Shown here: one piece after another, positions 49,682-58,113 of the stretch | How positions within the stretch are numbered: position 1 is the stretch's first letter | Layout of the letters: each line of letters begins with the position of its first letter | From: Pseudomonas sp. AB6 | Lineage (GTDB): Bacteria; Pseudomonadota; Gammaproteobacteria; Pseudomonadales; Pseudomonadaceae | Length of the DNA stretch: 64,000 nucleotides | NCBI RefSeq assembly: GCF_034314105.1 | Contig: NZ_JAVIWJ010000001.1 | Location: forward strand, 4,874,501-4,938,500 | Direction of reading: 5' to 3' | The notes under the pieces: generated by a model | Database searches by the model: none | Seen by the model: only the letters and a program-made list of their open reading frames with translations | Told to the model about the DNA's origin: nothing | Translations under genes and position numbers: made by a program

Positions 49682-50154
49682 CTAAGTACCCAATGACTGT
49701 CGAGGGCGCCCGCGCCCTCGAAGAAGAGTTGCATCACCTGACCAAGGTAGTTCGCCCCAAGCTTAGCCAAGACATCGGCACTGCACGTGAGCTGGGTGAT
49801 CTCAAGGAAAATGCTGAGTACCACGCCGCTCGGGAGCAACAAGGCATGGTTGAAGCGCGTGTTCGTGATATCGAAGGACGCCTGCAGAACGCAGTCGTCA
49901 TTGATGTGAAAACCATTGCCCATACCGGCAAGGTGATCTTCGGCACCACAGTAGAGATTGCAAACGTAGAAACCGATGAGCGTGTGCGCTATCAAATCGT
50001 CGGTGAAGACGAAGCGGATATCAAACAGGGCAAGCTGTCGGTTGGCTCACCTATCGCTCGCGCCTTGATTGCCAAGGAAGAGGGTGATGTAGTCATCGTC
50101 AAGACGCCAGGTGGCGTAATCGAGTACGAGATTGTCGAAGTTAGCCACCTTTAA
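49678..50154 (+). CDS. greA: Transcription elongation factor GreA
   Basis: A 158-residue factor. The N-terminal coiled coil (MTVEGARALEEELHHLTKVVRPKLSQDIGTARELGDLKENAEYHAA) carries the acidic D-E tip that enters the RNA polymerase secondary channel, and the C-terminal domain ends in GGVIEYEIVEV. It rescues backtracked polymerase by stimulating transcript cleavage. ATGA overlap with carB is usual in Pseudomonas. Confidence 0.97.
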   Translation: MTKYPMTVEGARALEEELHHLTKVVRPKLSQDIGTARELGDLKENAEYHAAREQQGMVEARVRDIEGRLQNAVVIDVKTIAHTGKVIFGTTVEIANVETDERVRYQIVGEDEADIKQGKLSVGSPIARALIAKEEGDVVIVKTPGGVIEYEIVEVSHL

Positions 50155-50587
50155 CCAAGGTCGCCCACTTTGTGCGGGGGCGATCATCTGGCAAGTCACT
50201 CAAACACTTTGGGTGGGCGGGCTGGTACTACTGCATCTAGCGATGTTGACAGTGCTTGACCAGACAGGCCTTGCACCGTTGCTGATTGATGAGGTTGCGA
50301 ATCTTTCGGGCACGTTGCTGGTAGGATTTGCGGCTTTCTGTGTGGCATTGCAGATGGTTGTGCTGGTGCAGGCCGAGCGCTTCTCGAGTCTCTGGCTTGA
50401 TGCGCGTGGGCAATTGCTGATGATTGCGACGTTGGCTTCAGCGAGCCATTACGTGCTGTATAGATGGTTGCCAGACGCTGTGCGTTGGCAATTGGTGAGT
50501 TATCTGGTGTTAGCATTATCCGGTTTGCTGCTGGTCATTCAGCCAGTGCCGGGTGGAAACGGCAGGGCGTGCGATGCACGCCCTTGA
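50132..50587 (+). CDS. Small integral membrane protein (DUF4149-like)
   Basis: Up to 151 residues with four hydrophobic segments: WQVTQTLWVGGLVLLHLAML, then GTLLVGFAAFCVALQMVVLV, LLMIATLASASHYVLY and LVSYLVLALSGLLLVIQ. A membrane protein of this type lies between greA and yhbY in Pseudomonas. There is no ATG at the N-terminus. The only early start in frame is TTG at 50132, inside greA, so the true start is uncertain. Function unknown. It is convergent with yhbY. Confidence 0.7.
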   Translation: MSKLATFNQGRPLCAGAIIWQVTQTLWVGGLVLLHLAMLTVLDQTGLAPLLIDEVANLSGTLLVGFAAFCVALQMVVLVQAERFSSLWLDARGQLLMIATLASASHYVLYRWLPDAVRWQLVSYLVLALSGLLLVIQPVPGGNGRACDARP

Positions 50588-50593
50588 CCGCTG

Positions 50594-50902
50594 TTATACA
50601 GCGCGATGTACGTTGGACAGTAACTTGTTTACTTTGGCGTTTTTGCGGTAAATCAGCGCCATTTTGCCAATGACTTGCACTAAATCCGCTTTGCCGACTT
50701 TGCATAACTCTGCAATGAGCGCCAAGCGACTTTCGCGGTCGAGGATGTTGAGCTTGATTTTAATCAGCTCGTGATCGCCCAGTGCGCGTTCAAGTTCGGC
50801 TGCAACACCTTCAGTCAAACCATTGTCAGCCACAGTCAATACCGGTTTCAGATGGTGACCAATAGATTTGTACTGTTTCTTCTGCTCTTGAGTGAGCGGC
50901 AT
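50594..50902 (-). CDS. yhbY: Ribosome assembly RNA-binding protein YhbY
   Basis: A 102-residue CRM-domain protein: MPLTQEQKKQYKSIGHHLKPVLTVADNGLTEGV, then ELIKIKLNILDRESR with the basic C-terminal YRKNAKVNKLLSN. YhbY associates with pre-50S ribosomes. It is divergent from rlmE, the standard arrangement. Confidence 0.94.
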   Translation of the reverse strand: MPLTQEQKKQYKSIGHHLKPVLTVADNGLTEGVAAELERALGDHELIKIKLNILDRESRLALIAELCKVGKADLVQVIGKMALIYRKNAKVNKLLSNVHRAV

Positions 50903-51006
50903 AATCTGACCCCTGCGTCTGATCTTGTAAAAAGCGGCGGCCAGTTTACCCGAGCGAGTCCGGGACCGCCCAGTTAATCACGACTCGTTTATTTTTGAGG
51001 TGGCCC

Positions 51007-51657
51007 GTGGCCCGTTCCAAAACAAGCCATAACTGGCTGAAAGAACATTTCGATGACCATTACGTCAAAATGGCGCAAAAAGATGGGTACCGTTCGCGGG
51101 CAAGCTATAAGCTGCTGGAGATCCAGGAGAAGGATCGACTGATCCGGCCCGGCATGACCGTCATTGACCTTGGTGCAGCGCCTGGCGGATGGTCGCAAGT
51201 CACCAGTCGTCTGATCGGCGGCCAGGGTCGTTTGATCGCGTCGGACATTCTTGAGATGGACAGCATCCCGGATGTGACCTTTATTCTAGGTGACTTCACC
51301 GAAGACGCAGTGCTAGCCCAAATTCTCGAAGCGGTCGGTAATACACAAGTAGACCTTGTGATTTCAGATATGGCCCCCAATATGAGTGGACTGGCTGCTG
51401 TTGACATGCCGCGCGCTATGTTCCTTTGTGAATTGGCGCTCGATTTGGCCGGGCGGGTACTGCGTCCTGGTGGCGATTTTCTGGTCAAGGTTTTCCAGGG
51501 CGACGGTTTCGACGTGTTCCATAAGTCGGTTCGTCAGGTGTTTGACAAGGTCCAGATGCGCAAGCCTGCGGCTTCCCGCGATCGGTCCCGCGAGCAGTAT
51601 TTGTTGGGTCGTGGATTTCGCGGCATAAAAGGAGCTGAAAGTGTTGAGCGGCTTTGA
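51007..51657 (+). CDS. rlmE: 23S rRNA (uridine-2'-O-)-methyltransferase RlmE
   Basis: A 216-residue FtsJ/RrmJ methyltransferase that modifies U2552 of 23S rRNA. The SAM motif is VIDLGAAPGGWSQV, followed by the catalytic K-D-K set in the N-terminal KMAQKDGYRSRASYKLLE, the SDMAPNMSG motif and FLVKVFQG. The start is GTG at 51007 with GAGG 6 nt upstream, giving the family N-terminus ARSKTSHNWLKEH. It lies before ftsH as in E. coli. Confidence 0.95.
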   Translation: MARSKTSHNWLKEHFDDHYVKMAQKDGYRSRASYKLLEIQEKDRLIRPGMTVIDLGAAPGGWSQVTSRLIGGQGRLIASDILEMDSIPDVTFILGDFTEDAVLAQILEAVGNTQVDLVISDMAPNMSGLAAVDMPRAMFLCELALDLAGRVLRPGGDFLVKVFQGDGFDVFHKSVRQVFDKVQMRKPAASRDRSREQYLLGRGFRGIKGAESVERL

Positions 51658-51839
51658 CGTAGAGGCGATAGCTTTTATTTAATAGCCTGCAAGCTAAGCA
51701 TAAACGAATATTGTGTAGTCAAAGTTTCACAAAGGGTTACAGACGGCGCCTGCAACACCCGCAGGTAATGTAGTAAGTTAGGCCGGTGAAATCATGCGAG
51801 GCACGCTCCTGCGTGGGGCTTGCTTCAGAGGGTAGCTAA

Positions 51840-53753
51840 TTGAACGATATGGCAAAGAATCTGATCCTGTGGTTGATCATCGCTGCTGTCCTCGTGACGG
51901 TCATGAACAACTTCTCTAGTCCAAACGAGCCGCAAACCCTCAATTATTCTGAGTTCATCCAGCAAGTTAAGGATGGCAAGGTCGAGAAGGTTGCTGTAGA
52001 CGGTTATGTCATCACGGGTAAACATACCGATGGCGATACTTTCAAGACCATTCGTCCTGCTATTGCGGACAATGGCCTTATCGGTGACTTGGTTGATAAC
52101 CATGTAGTTGTCGAAGGCAAACAGCCAGAACAGCAGAGCATTTGGACCCAGCTGTTGGTAGCGAGCTTCCCGATCCTGGTGATCATCGCCGTTTTCATGT
52201 TTTTTATGCGGCAGATGCAGGGCGGTGCTGGTGGTAAAGGCGGCCCTATGAGCTTCGGTAAAAGCAAGGCACGTCTGCTTTCTGAAGATCAAGTCAAAAC
52301 CACCTTGGGCGATGTCGCAGGTTGCGATGAAGCCAAAGAAGAAGTGGGCGAATTGGTAGAGTTCCTTCGTGATCCGGGCAAATTTCAGCGTCTGGGCGGT
52401 CGAATTCCACGTGGCGTATTGATGGTTGGACCTCCAGGCACTGGTAAAACTTTGCTGGCTAAGGCCATTGCTGGTGAAGCCAAAGTGCCGTTCTTCACTA
52501 TCTCCGGTTCTGACTTTGTTGAAATGTTCGTGGGTGTTGGCGCAAGTCGCGTCCGTGACATGTTTGAACAGGCCAAGAAACATGCACCTTGCATCATCTT
52601 TATCGATGAAATCGACGCAGTCGGTCGGCATCGTGGTGCGGGTATGGGCGGCGGTCACGATGAGCGCGAACAAACGCTTAACCAGTTGCTGGTTGAAATG
52701 GATGGCTTTGAAGTGAATGACGGCATCATCGTCATTGCCGCTACTAACCGTCCAGACGTGCTCGACCCGGCTTTGCTGCGTCCGGGCCGCTTCGACCGTC
52801 AGGTTGTGGTAGGACTACCGGATATTCGTGGTCGCGAACAAATTCTTAAAGTCCATATGCGTAAAGTGCCGATGGGCGAGGACGTTAACCCAGGCGTTAT
52901 CGCCCGTGGTACGCCAGGCTTCTCCGGTGCGGACTTGGCCAACTTGGTCAATGAAGCGTCTCTGTTTGCTGCTCGCACCGGCAAGCGCATCGTTGAGATG
53001 AAAGAGTTCGAACTTGCCAAAGATAAAATCATGATGGGCGCTGAGCGCAAGTCTATGGTTATGTCCGAGAAAGAAAAGCGTAATACGGCCTATCATGAGG
53101 CCGGTCACGCTATTGTCGGTCGAGTGGTGCCTGAGCATGACCCGGTCTATAAAGTCTCGATCATCCCTCGCGGCCGGGCTTTAGGCGTTACGATGTTTTT
53201 GCCAGAGGAAGATCGCTACAGCCTGTCAAAGCGCGCGCTGATCAGCCAGATTTGTTCGCTGTATGGTGGGCGTATTGCCGAAGAGATGACGTTGGGCTTT
53301 GACGGCGTTACCACTGGTGCGTCCAACGACATTATGCGAGCCAGTCAAATCGCTCGGAATATGGTCACCAAATGGGGCCTATCCGAGAAGCTAGGTCCGC
53401 TCATGTATGCCGAAGATGAAAACGAAATGTACCTGGGTCGCGGCGGTGGCGGTCAGGGCTCAAGCGTTTCAGCAGAAACGGCGAGACTTATCGATTCTGA
53501 AGTGCGCAGTATCATTGATCAGTGCTACGGTTCGGCCAAGCAAATTCTGACCGAGCACCGTGACAAGCTGGACGCGATGGCTGATGCTTTAATGAAGTAT
53601 GAAACCATCGATGCAGAGCAAATCGATGACATCATGGCAGGTCGTGCCCCCCGTGAGCCTCGAGATTGGGGTCAAGGAGGCTCGGGTACTCCGGTAGTTC
53701 CGTTGGACACACGTCCAGAAGCGCCTATCGGCGGTCCTGCTGCTGAAATCTAG
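51840..53753 (+). CDS. ftsH: ATP-dependent zinc metalloprotease FtsH
   Basis: A 637-residue membrane-anchored AAA protease. Two N-terminal membrane segments (LILWLIIAAVLVTVMNN and LLVASFPILVIIAVFMFFM) enclose a periplasmic loop. The AAA domain has Walker A GPPGTGKTLLAKA (about residues 201-213) and Walker B CIIFIDEIDAVG, and the zinc protease has HEAGH (about residue 420). It degrades membrane proteins and regulators such as LpxC and sigma-32. The start is TTG at 51840 with AGAGG 8 nt upstream; the ATG at 51849 would be too far from it. Confidence 0.96.
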   Translation: MNDMAKNLILWLIIAAVLVTVMNNFSSPNEPQTLNYSEFIQQVKDGKVEKVAVDGYVITGKHTDGDTFKTIRPAIADNGLIGDLVDNHVVVEGKQPEQQSIWTQLLVASFPILVIIAVFMFFMRQMQGGAGGKGGPMSFGKSKARLLSEDQVKTTLGDVAGCDEAKEEVGELVEFLRDPGKFQRLGGRIPRGVLMVGPPGTGKTLLAKAIAGEAKVPFFTISGSDFVEMFVGVGASRVRDMFEQAKKHAPCIIFIDEIDAVGRHRGAGMGGGHDEREQTLNQLLVEMDGFEVNDGIIVIAATNRPDVLDPALLRPGRFDRQVVVGLPDIRGREQILKVHMRKVPMGEDVNPGVIARGTPGFSGADLANLVNEASLFAARTGKRIVEMKEFELAKDKIMMGAERKSMVMSEKEKRNTAYHEAGHAIVGRVVPEHDPVYKVSIIPRGRALGVTMFLPEEDRYSLSKRALISQICSLYGGRIAEEMTLGFDGVTTGASNDIMRASQIARNMVTKWGLSEKLGPLMYAEDENEMYLGRGGGGQGSSVSAETARLIDSEVRSIIDQCYGSAKQILTEHRDKLDAMADALMKYETIDAEQIDDIMAGRAPREPRDWGQGGSGTPVVPLDTRPEAPIGGPAAEI

Positions 53754-53761
53754 GGTCTGAC

Positions 53762-54613
53762 ATGACTTCTGCGCTGTACCCAACCCGGTTGCCTTGCGGC
53801 AACCGGGTTCTTGATTTAGCCCGTACGCATGTTATGGGTATCTTGAACGTCACTCCTGATTCCTTCTCCGACGGTGGTCGTTTCAGCGGTCGCGACGCTG
53901 CCTTACGCCACGCTCAGGCAATGGTAGCAGCGGGTGCAACGCTGATCGATGTGGGGGGCGAGTCTACCCGGCCGGGAGCGCGAATGGTCTCCCCACTGGA
54001 AGAGCTTGAACGCATTGGGCCCGTAGTTGAGGTTATAAGCCGTGAGCTAGATGTGATCATCTCGGTGGATACGTCGACCCCTGCGGTAATCAGAGAGGCG
54101 GCGCGCCTTGGTGCCGGGCTTATCAATGATGTGCGCTCATTGCGCCGTGACGGTGCCTTGGATGCTGCCGCAGCTACTGGTTTGCCAGTGTGTCTGATGC
54201 ATATGCGCGGCGAGCCCGAGAATATGCAGAATGACCCGCAGTATCAGAACTTGATGGCTGAGGTGCGCGCATTTCTTGTTGAGCGCATGGACCAATGCGC
54301 AAAGGTTGGAATTCCTAATGAGAGAATCATTCTCGATCCCGGATTCGGATTCGCTAAAAACCTCCAGCACAACCTTAGCCTGTTCAAGCATATGGAAGAT
54401 TTACATGAACTTGGCAGGCCGCTGTTGGTGGGCGTATCGCGCAAGAGCATGATTGGACAAGTCCTGGGGCGTCCTGTGGCAGAACGGCTCTCTGGTGGCT
54501 TGGCTCTGGCAGTCATGGCCATGATCAAGGGTGCACGTATTTTGCGTGTACACGATGTTGCCGAAACTATCGACGTAGTGCGCATGATTGCTGCTGTCGA
54601 GTTGGCTGAATAA
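53762..54613 (+). CDS. folP: Dihydropteroate synthase
   Basis: A 283-residue TIM-barrel enzyme of folate synthesis and the target of sulfonamides. Signature motifs are VMGILNVTPDSFSDGG (about residues 24-39) and LIDVGGESTRPGA (about 60-72), with DPGFGFAKNLQHN and GVSRKSMIG later. It starts 8 nt after ftsH and precedes glmM, the conserved ftsH-folP-glmM order. Confidence 0.96.
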   Translation: MTSALYPTRLPCGNRVLDLARTHVMGILNVTPDSFSDGGRFSGRDAALRHAQAMVAAGATLIDVGGESTRPGARMVSPLEELERIGPVVEVISRELDVIISVDTSTPAVIREAARLGAGLINDVRSLRRDGALDAAAATGLPVCLMHMRGEPENMQNDPQYQNLMAEVRAFLVERMDQCAKVGIPNERIILDPGFGFAKNLQHNLSLFKHMEDLHELGRPLLVGVSRKSMIGQVLGRPVAERLSGGLALAVMAMIKGARILRVHDVAETIDVVRMIAAVELAE

Positions 54614-54629
54614 GAATGACGGAGCATAT

Positions 54630-55967
54630 ATGACTAGAAAATACTTTGGCACCGACGGTATTCGTGGTCGGGTGGGTCAGTTTCCTATCACCCCCGAGTT
54701 CATGCTTAAGCTCGGCTGGGCTGTTGGGATCGCATTTCGCCGATTGGGTGCTTGCAAGGTTCTCGTGGGCAAAGATACGCGGATCTCGGGCTATATGTTC
54801 GAATCAGCGCTGGAAGCCGGTCTTTCTGCAGCGGGCGCGGATGTGATGTTGTTGGGGCCGATGCCAACGCCAGCAATTGCCTACCTGACTCGAACTTTCC
54901 ACGCTGAAGCTGGCATCGTGATCAGTGCATCGCATAATCCTCATCATGACAACGGAATCAAATTCTTCTCTGGCTTGGGCACCAAGCTTGCGGATGAAGT
55001 GGAAATGATGATCGAAGAGTTGCTCGACACACCAATGACGGTCGTGGAGTCCGACAAGCTTGGTAAGGTGTCACGCATCAACGACGCCGCTGGTCGTTAT
55101 ATCGAATTTTGCAAAAGCAGTGTCCCGACCAGTACCGATTTTGCAGGCCTGAAGTTGGTAATCGATTGCGCGCATGGCGCTACCTACAAAGTTGCCCCCA
55201 ACGTTTTTCGTGAGTTAGGCGCTCAAGTCACTGTACTGTCTGCGCAGCCTAATGGGCTGAACATAAATGATAATTGTGGTTCGACCCATATGGGTAACTT
55301 GCAGGCTGCGGTGCTAGCTGAGCAGGCCGACCTCGGTATTGGCTTCGATGGCGACGGCGATCGAGTTTTGATGGTTGATCACACTGGTGCGCTTGTCGAA
55401 GGCGACGACCTGTTGTTCATTATTGCTCGTGATTTGCAAGAGCGGGGCAAGCTGCAAGGTGGTGTGGTCGGCACATTGATGACCAATCTGGGTGTTGAAC
55501 TTGCTTTTGCTGAGCTTAATATCCCGTTTGTGCGCGCCCGCGTCGGTGACCGCTATGTCACTGCTGAAATTCTTGAGCGTAACTGGCAGCTTGGTGGTGA
55601 GAATTCAGGTCATATTGTTTGCTTTCAGCACACGACAACGGGCGATGCGATCATTGCTGCGCTGCAAGTGATATTAGCTTTACGTCGTCGAGGTGAAACT
55701 CTGGCGTTGGCGCGTCAATCGTTGCGCAAGTGTCCCCAAGTGCTAGTTAACGTACGCTATGCGGGGGATATCAACCCTGTCGAGCACCCTGCCGTCAAGG
55801 AAGCCTGTGAGCGTGTCACCGTTGCCATGGGCGGTCGCGGCCGTGTGCTATTGCGCAAGTCTGGCACCGAGCCGCTAGTGCGCGTAATGGTCGAAGGCGA
55901 CGACGAGGTTATGGTTCGTGCTTACGCGGATGACCTGGCAAAACTGGTTACTGAGGTTTGCGCCTGA
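54630..55967 (+). CDS. glmM: Phosphoglucosamine mutase
   Basis: A 445-residue phosphohexomutase converting glucosamine-6-phosphate to glucosamine-1-phosphate for cell wall and LPS precursors. The active-site serine lies in IVISASHNPHHDNGIKFF (about residue 100), the metal loop is FDGDGDRV, and the sugar- and phosphate-binding loops are GGENSGH and RKSGTEPLVRVMVEG. The ATG at 54630 gives MTRKYFGTDGIRG; earlier in-frame starts overlap folP. Confidence 0.97.
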   Translation: MTRKYFGTDGIRGRVGQFPITPEFMLKLGWAVGIAFRRLGACKVLVGKDTRISGYMFESALEAGLSAAGADVMLLGPMPTPAIAYLTRTFHAEAGIVISASHNPHHDNGIKFFSGLGTKLADEVEMMIEELLDTPMTVVESDKLGKVSRINDAAGRYIEFCKSSVPTSTDFAGLKLVIDCAHGATYKVAPNVFRELGAQVTVLSAQPNGLNINDNCGSTHMGNLQAAVLAEQADLGIGFDGDGDRVLMVDHTGALVEGDDLLFIIARDLQERGKLQGGVVGTLMTNLGVELAFAELNIPFVRARVGDRYVTAEILERNWQLGGENSGHIVCFQHTTTGDAIIAALQVILALRRRGETLALARQSLRKCPQVLVNVRYAGDINPVEHPAVKEACERVTVAMGGRGRVLLRKSGTEPLVRVMVEGDDEVMVRAYADDLAKLVTEVCA

Positions 55968-56033
55968 TTTCGGCTTGCCAGTGTTGATGCGGTTGGGTAA
56001 CATCTGCGCCCACTTTGACCGACGAGGTATAGC

Positions 56034-56789
56034 ATGCGTCGCATTATGGTAGCTGGTAACTGGAAAATGCACGGTACCCGCGCCAGCGTCGCTGAGCTGA
56101 CCAAAGGCCTTCGTAATCTGGTCTTGCCGAGCGGTGTTGATGTAGCAGTCTTTCCGCCTTTTTTGTACGTTAATCAAGTGATTGACGGACTCGGCGGTAA
56201 GGCAATCGCGGTAGGTGCGCAGAATTCTGCGGCAGAGTCTTCGCAAGGTGCGCTGACCGGCGAAATTGCTCCGAGTCAGCTGGCTGATGCGGGTTGTACG
56301 CTTGTATTGATAGGGCACTCCGAGCGCCGCCAGATAATGGGCGAGCATGAAGAGTTGCTAAATCGGAAGTTCGCAGCTGCTCAGGCGTGTGGTTTGACGC
56401 CAGTGCTGTGTGTAGGGGAAACCCTGGAGCAGCGCGAGGCGGGCAGGACGCTTGAGGTAGTGGGGCGTCAGCTTGGTAGCATCATCGAAGAGCTGGGTGT
56501 CGGTGCTTTTATAAATGCAGTCATCGCTTATGAGCCAGTCTGGGCTATTGGCACTGGACTGACTGCATCGCCCCAACAGGCGCAGGAAGTGCACGCAGCC
56601 ATTCGTGCGCAGTTGGCGGCAGAGAATGCTGAGGTCGCGCAAGGTGTGCGGCTTCTTTATGGCGGCAGCGTGAAGGCGGCCAATGCGGCTGAACTGTTCG
56701 GCATGCCGGATATCGATGGGGGGCTCATTGGTGGAGCGTCCTTGAATGCAGATGAGTTCGGTGCGATCTGTCGCGCCGCGGGAAACTGA
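56034..56789 (+). CDS. tpiA: Triosephosphate isomerase
   Basis: A 251-residue glycolytic TIM barrel. Catalytic residues are visible: Lys in AGNWKMHG (residue 11), His in LIGHSERR and Glu in AYEPVWAIGTG, with the phosphate loop GGSVKAANA. It follows glmM and precedes secG as in other pseudomonads. Confidence 0.97.
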   Translation: MRRIMVAGNWKMHGTRASVAELTKGLRNLVLPSGVDVAVFPPFLYVNQVIDGLGGKAIAVGAQNSAAESSQGALTGEIAPSQLADAGCTLVLIGHSERRQIMGEHEELLNRKFAAAQACGLTPVLCVGETLEQREAGRTLEVVGRQLGSIIEELGVGAFINAVIAYEPVWAIGTGLTASPQQAQEVHAAIRAQLAAENAEVAQGVRLLYGGSVKAANAAELFGMPDIDGGLIGGASLNADEFGAICRAAGN

Positions 56790-56793
56790 AAAA

Positions 56794-57177
56794 ATGCTGG
56801 AAACAGTCGTAGTCGTTTTTCATCTGTTGGGCGCCCTGGGTGTTGTCGCTCTGGTATTGCTTCAGCAGGGTAAGGGTGCAGACGCCGGTGCGTCTTTCGG
56901 TGCAGGTGCTTCAAACACTGTGTTCGGAAGCCAAGGTTCCTCTACCTTTCTCAGTAAATTTACTGCTATACTCGCCGCTGGTTTTTTCATAACCAGCTTG
57001 GGGTTAGGTTACTTTGCTAAAGAGAAAGCTCACCAGCTGACTCAAGTAGGTTTACCAGATCCAGCGGTATTGGAAGTACCACAGCAAAAGCCGGCGGCAA
57101 GTGATGTGCCGGTGCTGGAAGCGCAAAAGCCGGCAGTTGTTCCTGCTGACGTTCCTCAAGCGCCAAAGCAGAAGTAA
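56794..57177 (+). CDS. secG: Preprotein translocase subunit SecG
   Basis: A 127-residue inner-membrane protein with two hydrophobic helices (TVVVVFHLLGALGVVALVLLQ and FTAILAAGFFITSLGLGYF) joined by the conserved QQGKGADAGASFGAGASNTVFGSQGS loop. The C-terminal tail is rich in P, A, Q and K. It assists SecYE in protein export. The ATG at 56794 is 5 nt after tpiA. Confidence 0.95.
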   Translation: MLETVVVVFHLLGALGVVALVLLQQGKGADAGASFGAGASNTVFGSQGSSTFLSKFTAILAAGFFITSLGLGYFAKEKAHQLTQVGLPDPAVLEVPQQKPAASDVPVLEAQKPAVVPADVPQAPKQK

Positions 57178-57218
57178 GCAGTCAGGCGGCTGATGCAGGG
57201 CCGCCAAAGAGTTGTATT

Positions 57219-57304
57219 GCCGAGGTGGTGGAATTGGTAGACACGCAACCTTGAGGTGGTTGTGCCCAATGGGTGTAGGGGTTCGAGTCCCCTTCTCGGT
57301 ACCA
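57219..57304 (+). tRNA. tRNA-Leu (GAG)
   Basis: An 86-nt class II tRNA. The acceptor GCCGAGG pairs with TCTCGGT, the anticodon loop is TTGAGGT with anticodon GAG, the variable arm is long (TGCCCAATGGGTGTA), the T loop is GTTCGAGTC, and the 3' CCA is encoded. Confidence 0.97.
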
Positions 57305-57313
57305 ATTATCAGC

Positions 57314-57337
57314 AAAGCCCGCAATTGCGGGCTTTCC
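57314..57337 (+). terminator. Terminator after tRNA-Leu
   Basis: Palindrome AAAGCCCGCAATTGCGGGCTTT followed by a short pyrimidine run. Confidence 0.8.
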
Positions 57338-57355
57338 TGTAGGTGGGAGCCTCGA

Positions 57356-57384
57356 TTGACCCCGCAAGGGAACGGTCGTATACT
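57356..57384 (+). promoter_or_regulatory. Sigma-70 promoter of metY-nusA operon
   Basis: TTGACC at 57356-57361 and TATACT at 57379-57384 with a 17-nt spacer, 16 nt before the initiator tRNA. Confidence 0.85.
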
Positions 57385-57400
57385 CCCGCCCCAGCTTTGT

Positions 57401-57477
<77 letters not shown>

Positions 57478-57487
57478 GTTTTAGCGG

Positions 57488-57509
57488 AGCCCCTTTTTAG
57501 GGGCTTTTT
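57488..57509 (+). terminator. Terminator or attenuator between metY and rimP
   Basis: AGCCCC/GGGGCT hairpin with a T-run, 11 nt after metY. Transcription of rimP-nusA must read through it or start anew. Confidence 0.88.
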
Positions 57510-57607
57510 GTTAGCTGGACAGTTTATAACGCCGCTATTCGACGGCGTTTCAGGGATGGGCGTTTAGCCCATTTTTTATTTGCATCGCATGCACAAAGGG
57601 GGTTCAG

Positions 57608-58066
57608 GTGTCGAGCAAGCTAGAACAGTTGCAGGCCTTGGTGGCCCCGGTGGTCGTGGCCCTGGGCTATGAATGCTGGGGGATTGAGTTTTCAGCTCAG
57701 GGTCGCCATTCACTATTACGTATTTATATCGATAAAGAAGGCGGCGTTTTGGTGGATGACTGTGCAATAGTCAGCCGCCAGATCAGCGGTGTTTTGGATG
57801 TAGAAGATCCTATAGCCGTTGAGTACACCCTTGAAGTTTCGTCTCCTGGTATGGAACGCCCGCTGTTCACTCTTGAGCAGTTTGCCTTGCACGCTGGCGA
57901 CCAAGTGAAAATAAAGCTGCGTTCACCCTTTGAGGGTCGTCGCAATTTTCAGGGCCTTCTCCGCGGGGTGGAGGAGCAAGATATTGTGGTGCAGGTAGAA
58001 GACCATGAATTCTTGTTGCCGATCGACTTGATCGACAAGGCCAACATTATTCCCAGTTTTGACTGA
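57608..58066 (+). CDS. rimP: Ribosome maturation factor RimP
   Basis: A 152-residue protein needed for 30S subunit maturation. Features are VVVALGYECWGIEFSAQGRHSLLRIYIDKEGGV, then VDDCAIVSRQISGVLDVEDPI and YTLEVSSPGMERPLF. The start is GTG at 57608 with GGGGG upstream. Confidence 0.95.
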   Translation: MSSKLEQLQALVAPVVVALGYECWGIEFSAQGRHSLLRIYIDKEGGVLVDDCAIVSRQISGVLDVEDPIAVEYTLEVSSPGMERPLFTLEQFALHAGDQVKIKLRSPFEGRRNFQGLLRGVEEQDIVVQVEDHEFLLPIDLIDKANIIPSFD

Positions 58067-58113
58067 GACGCGGATCCCGCGGATCCAATGGCTTGCGAAA
58101 GGCGAGGCGTACG

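Noticed and set aside
50132..50587. An ATG start for the membrane protein after greA
   Set aside because: No in-frame ATG or GTG exists before the first membrane segment. The TTG at 50132 is listed only as the least bad choice.
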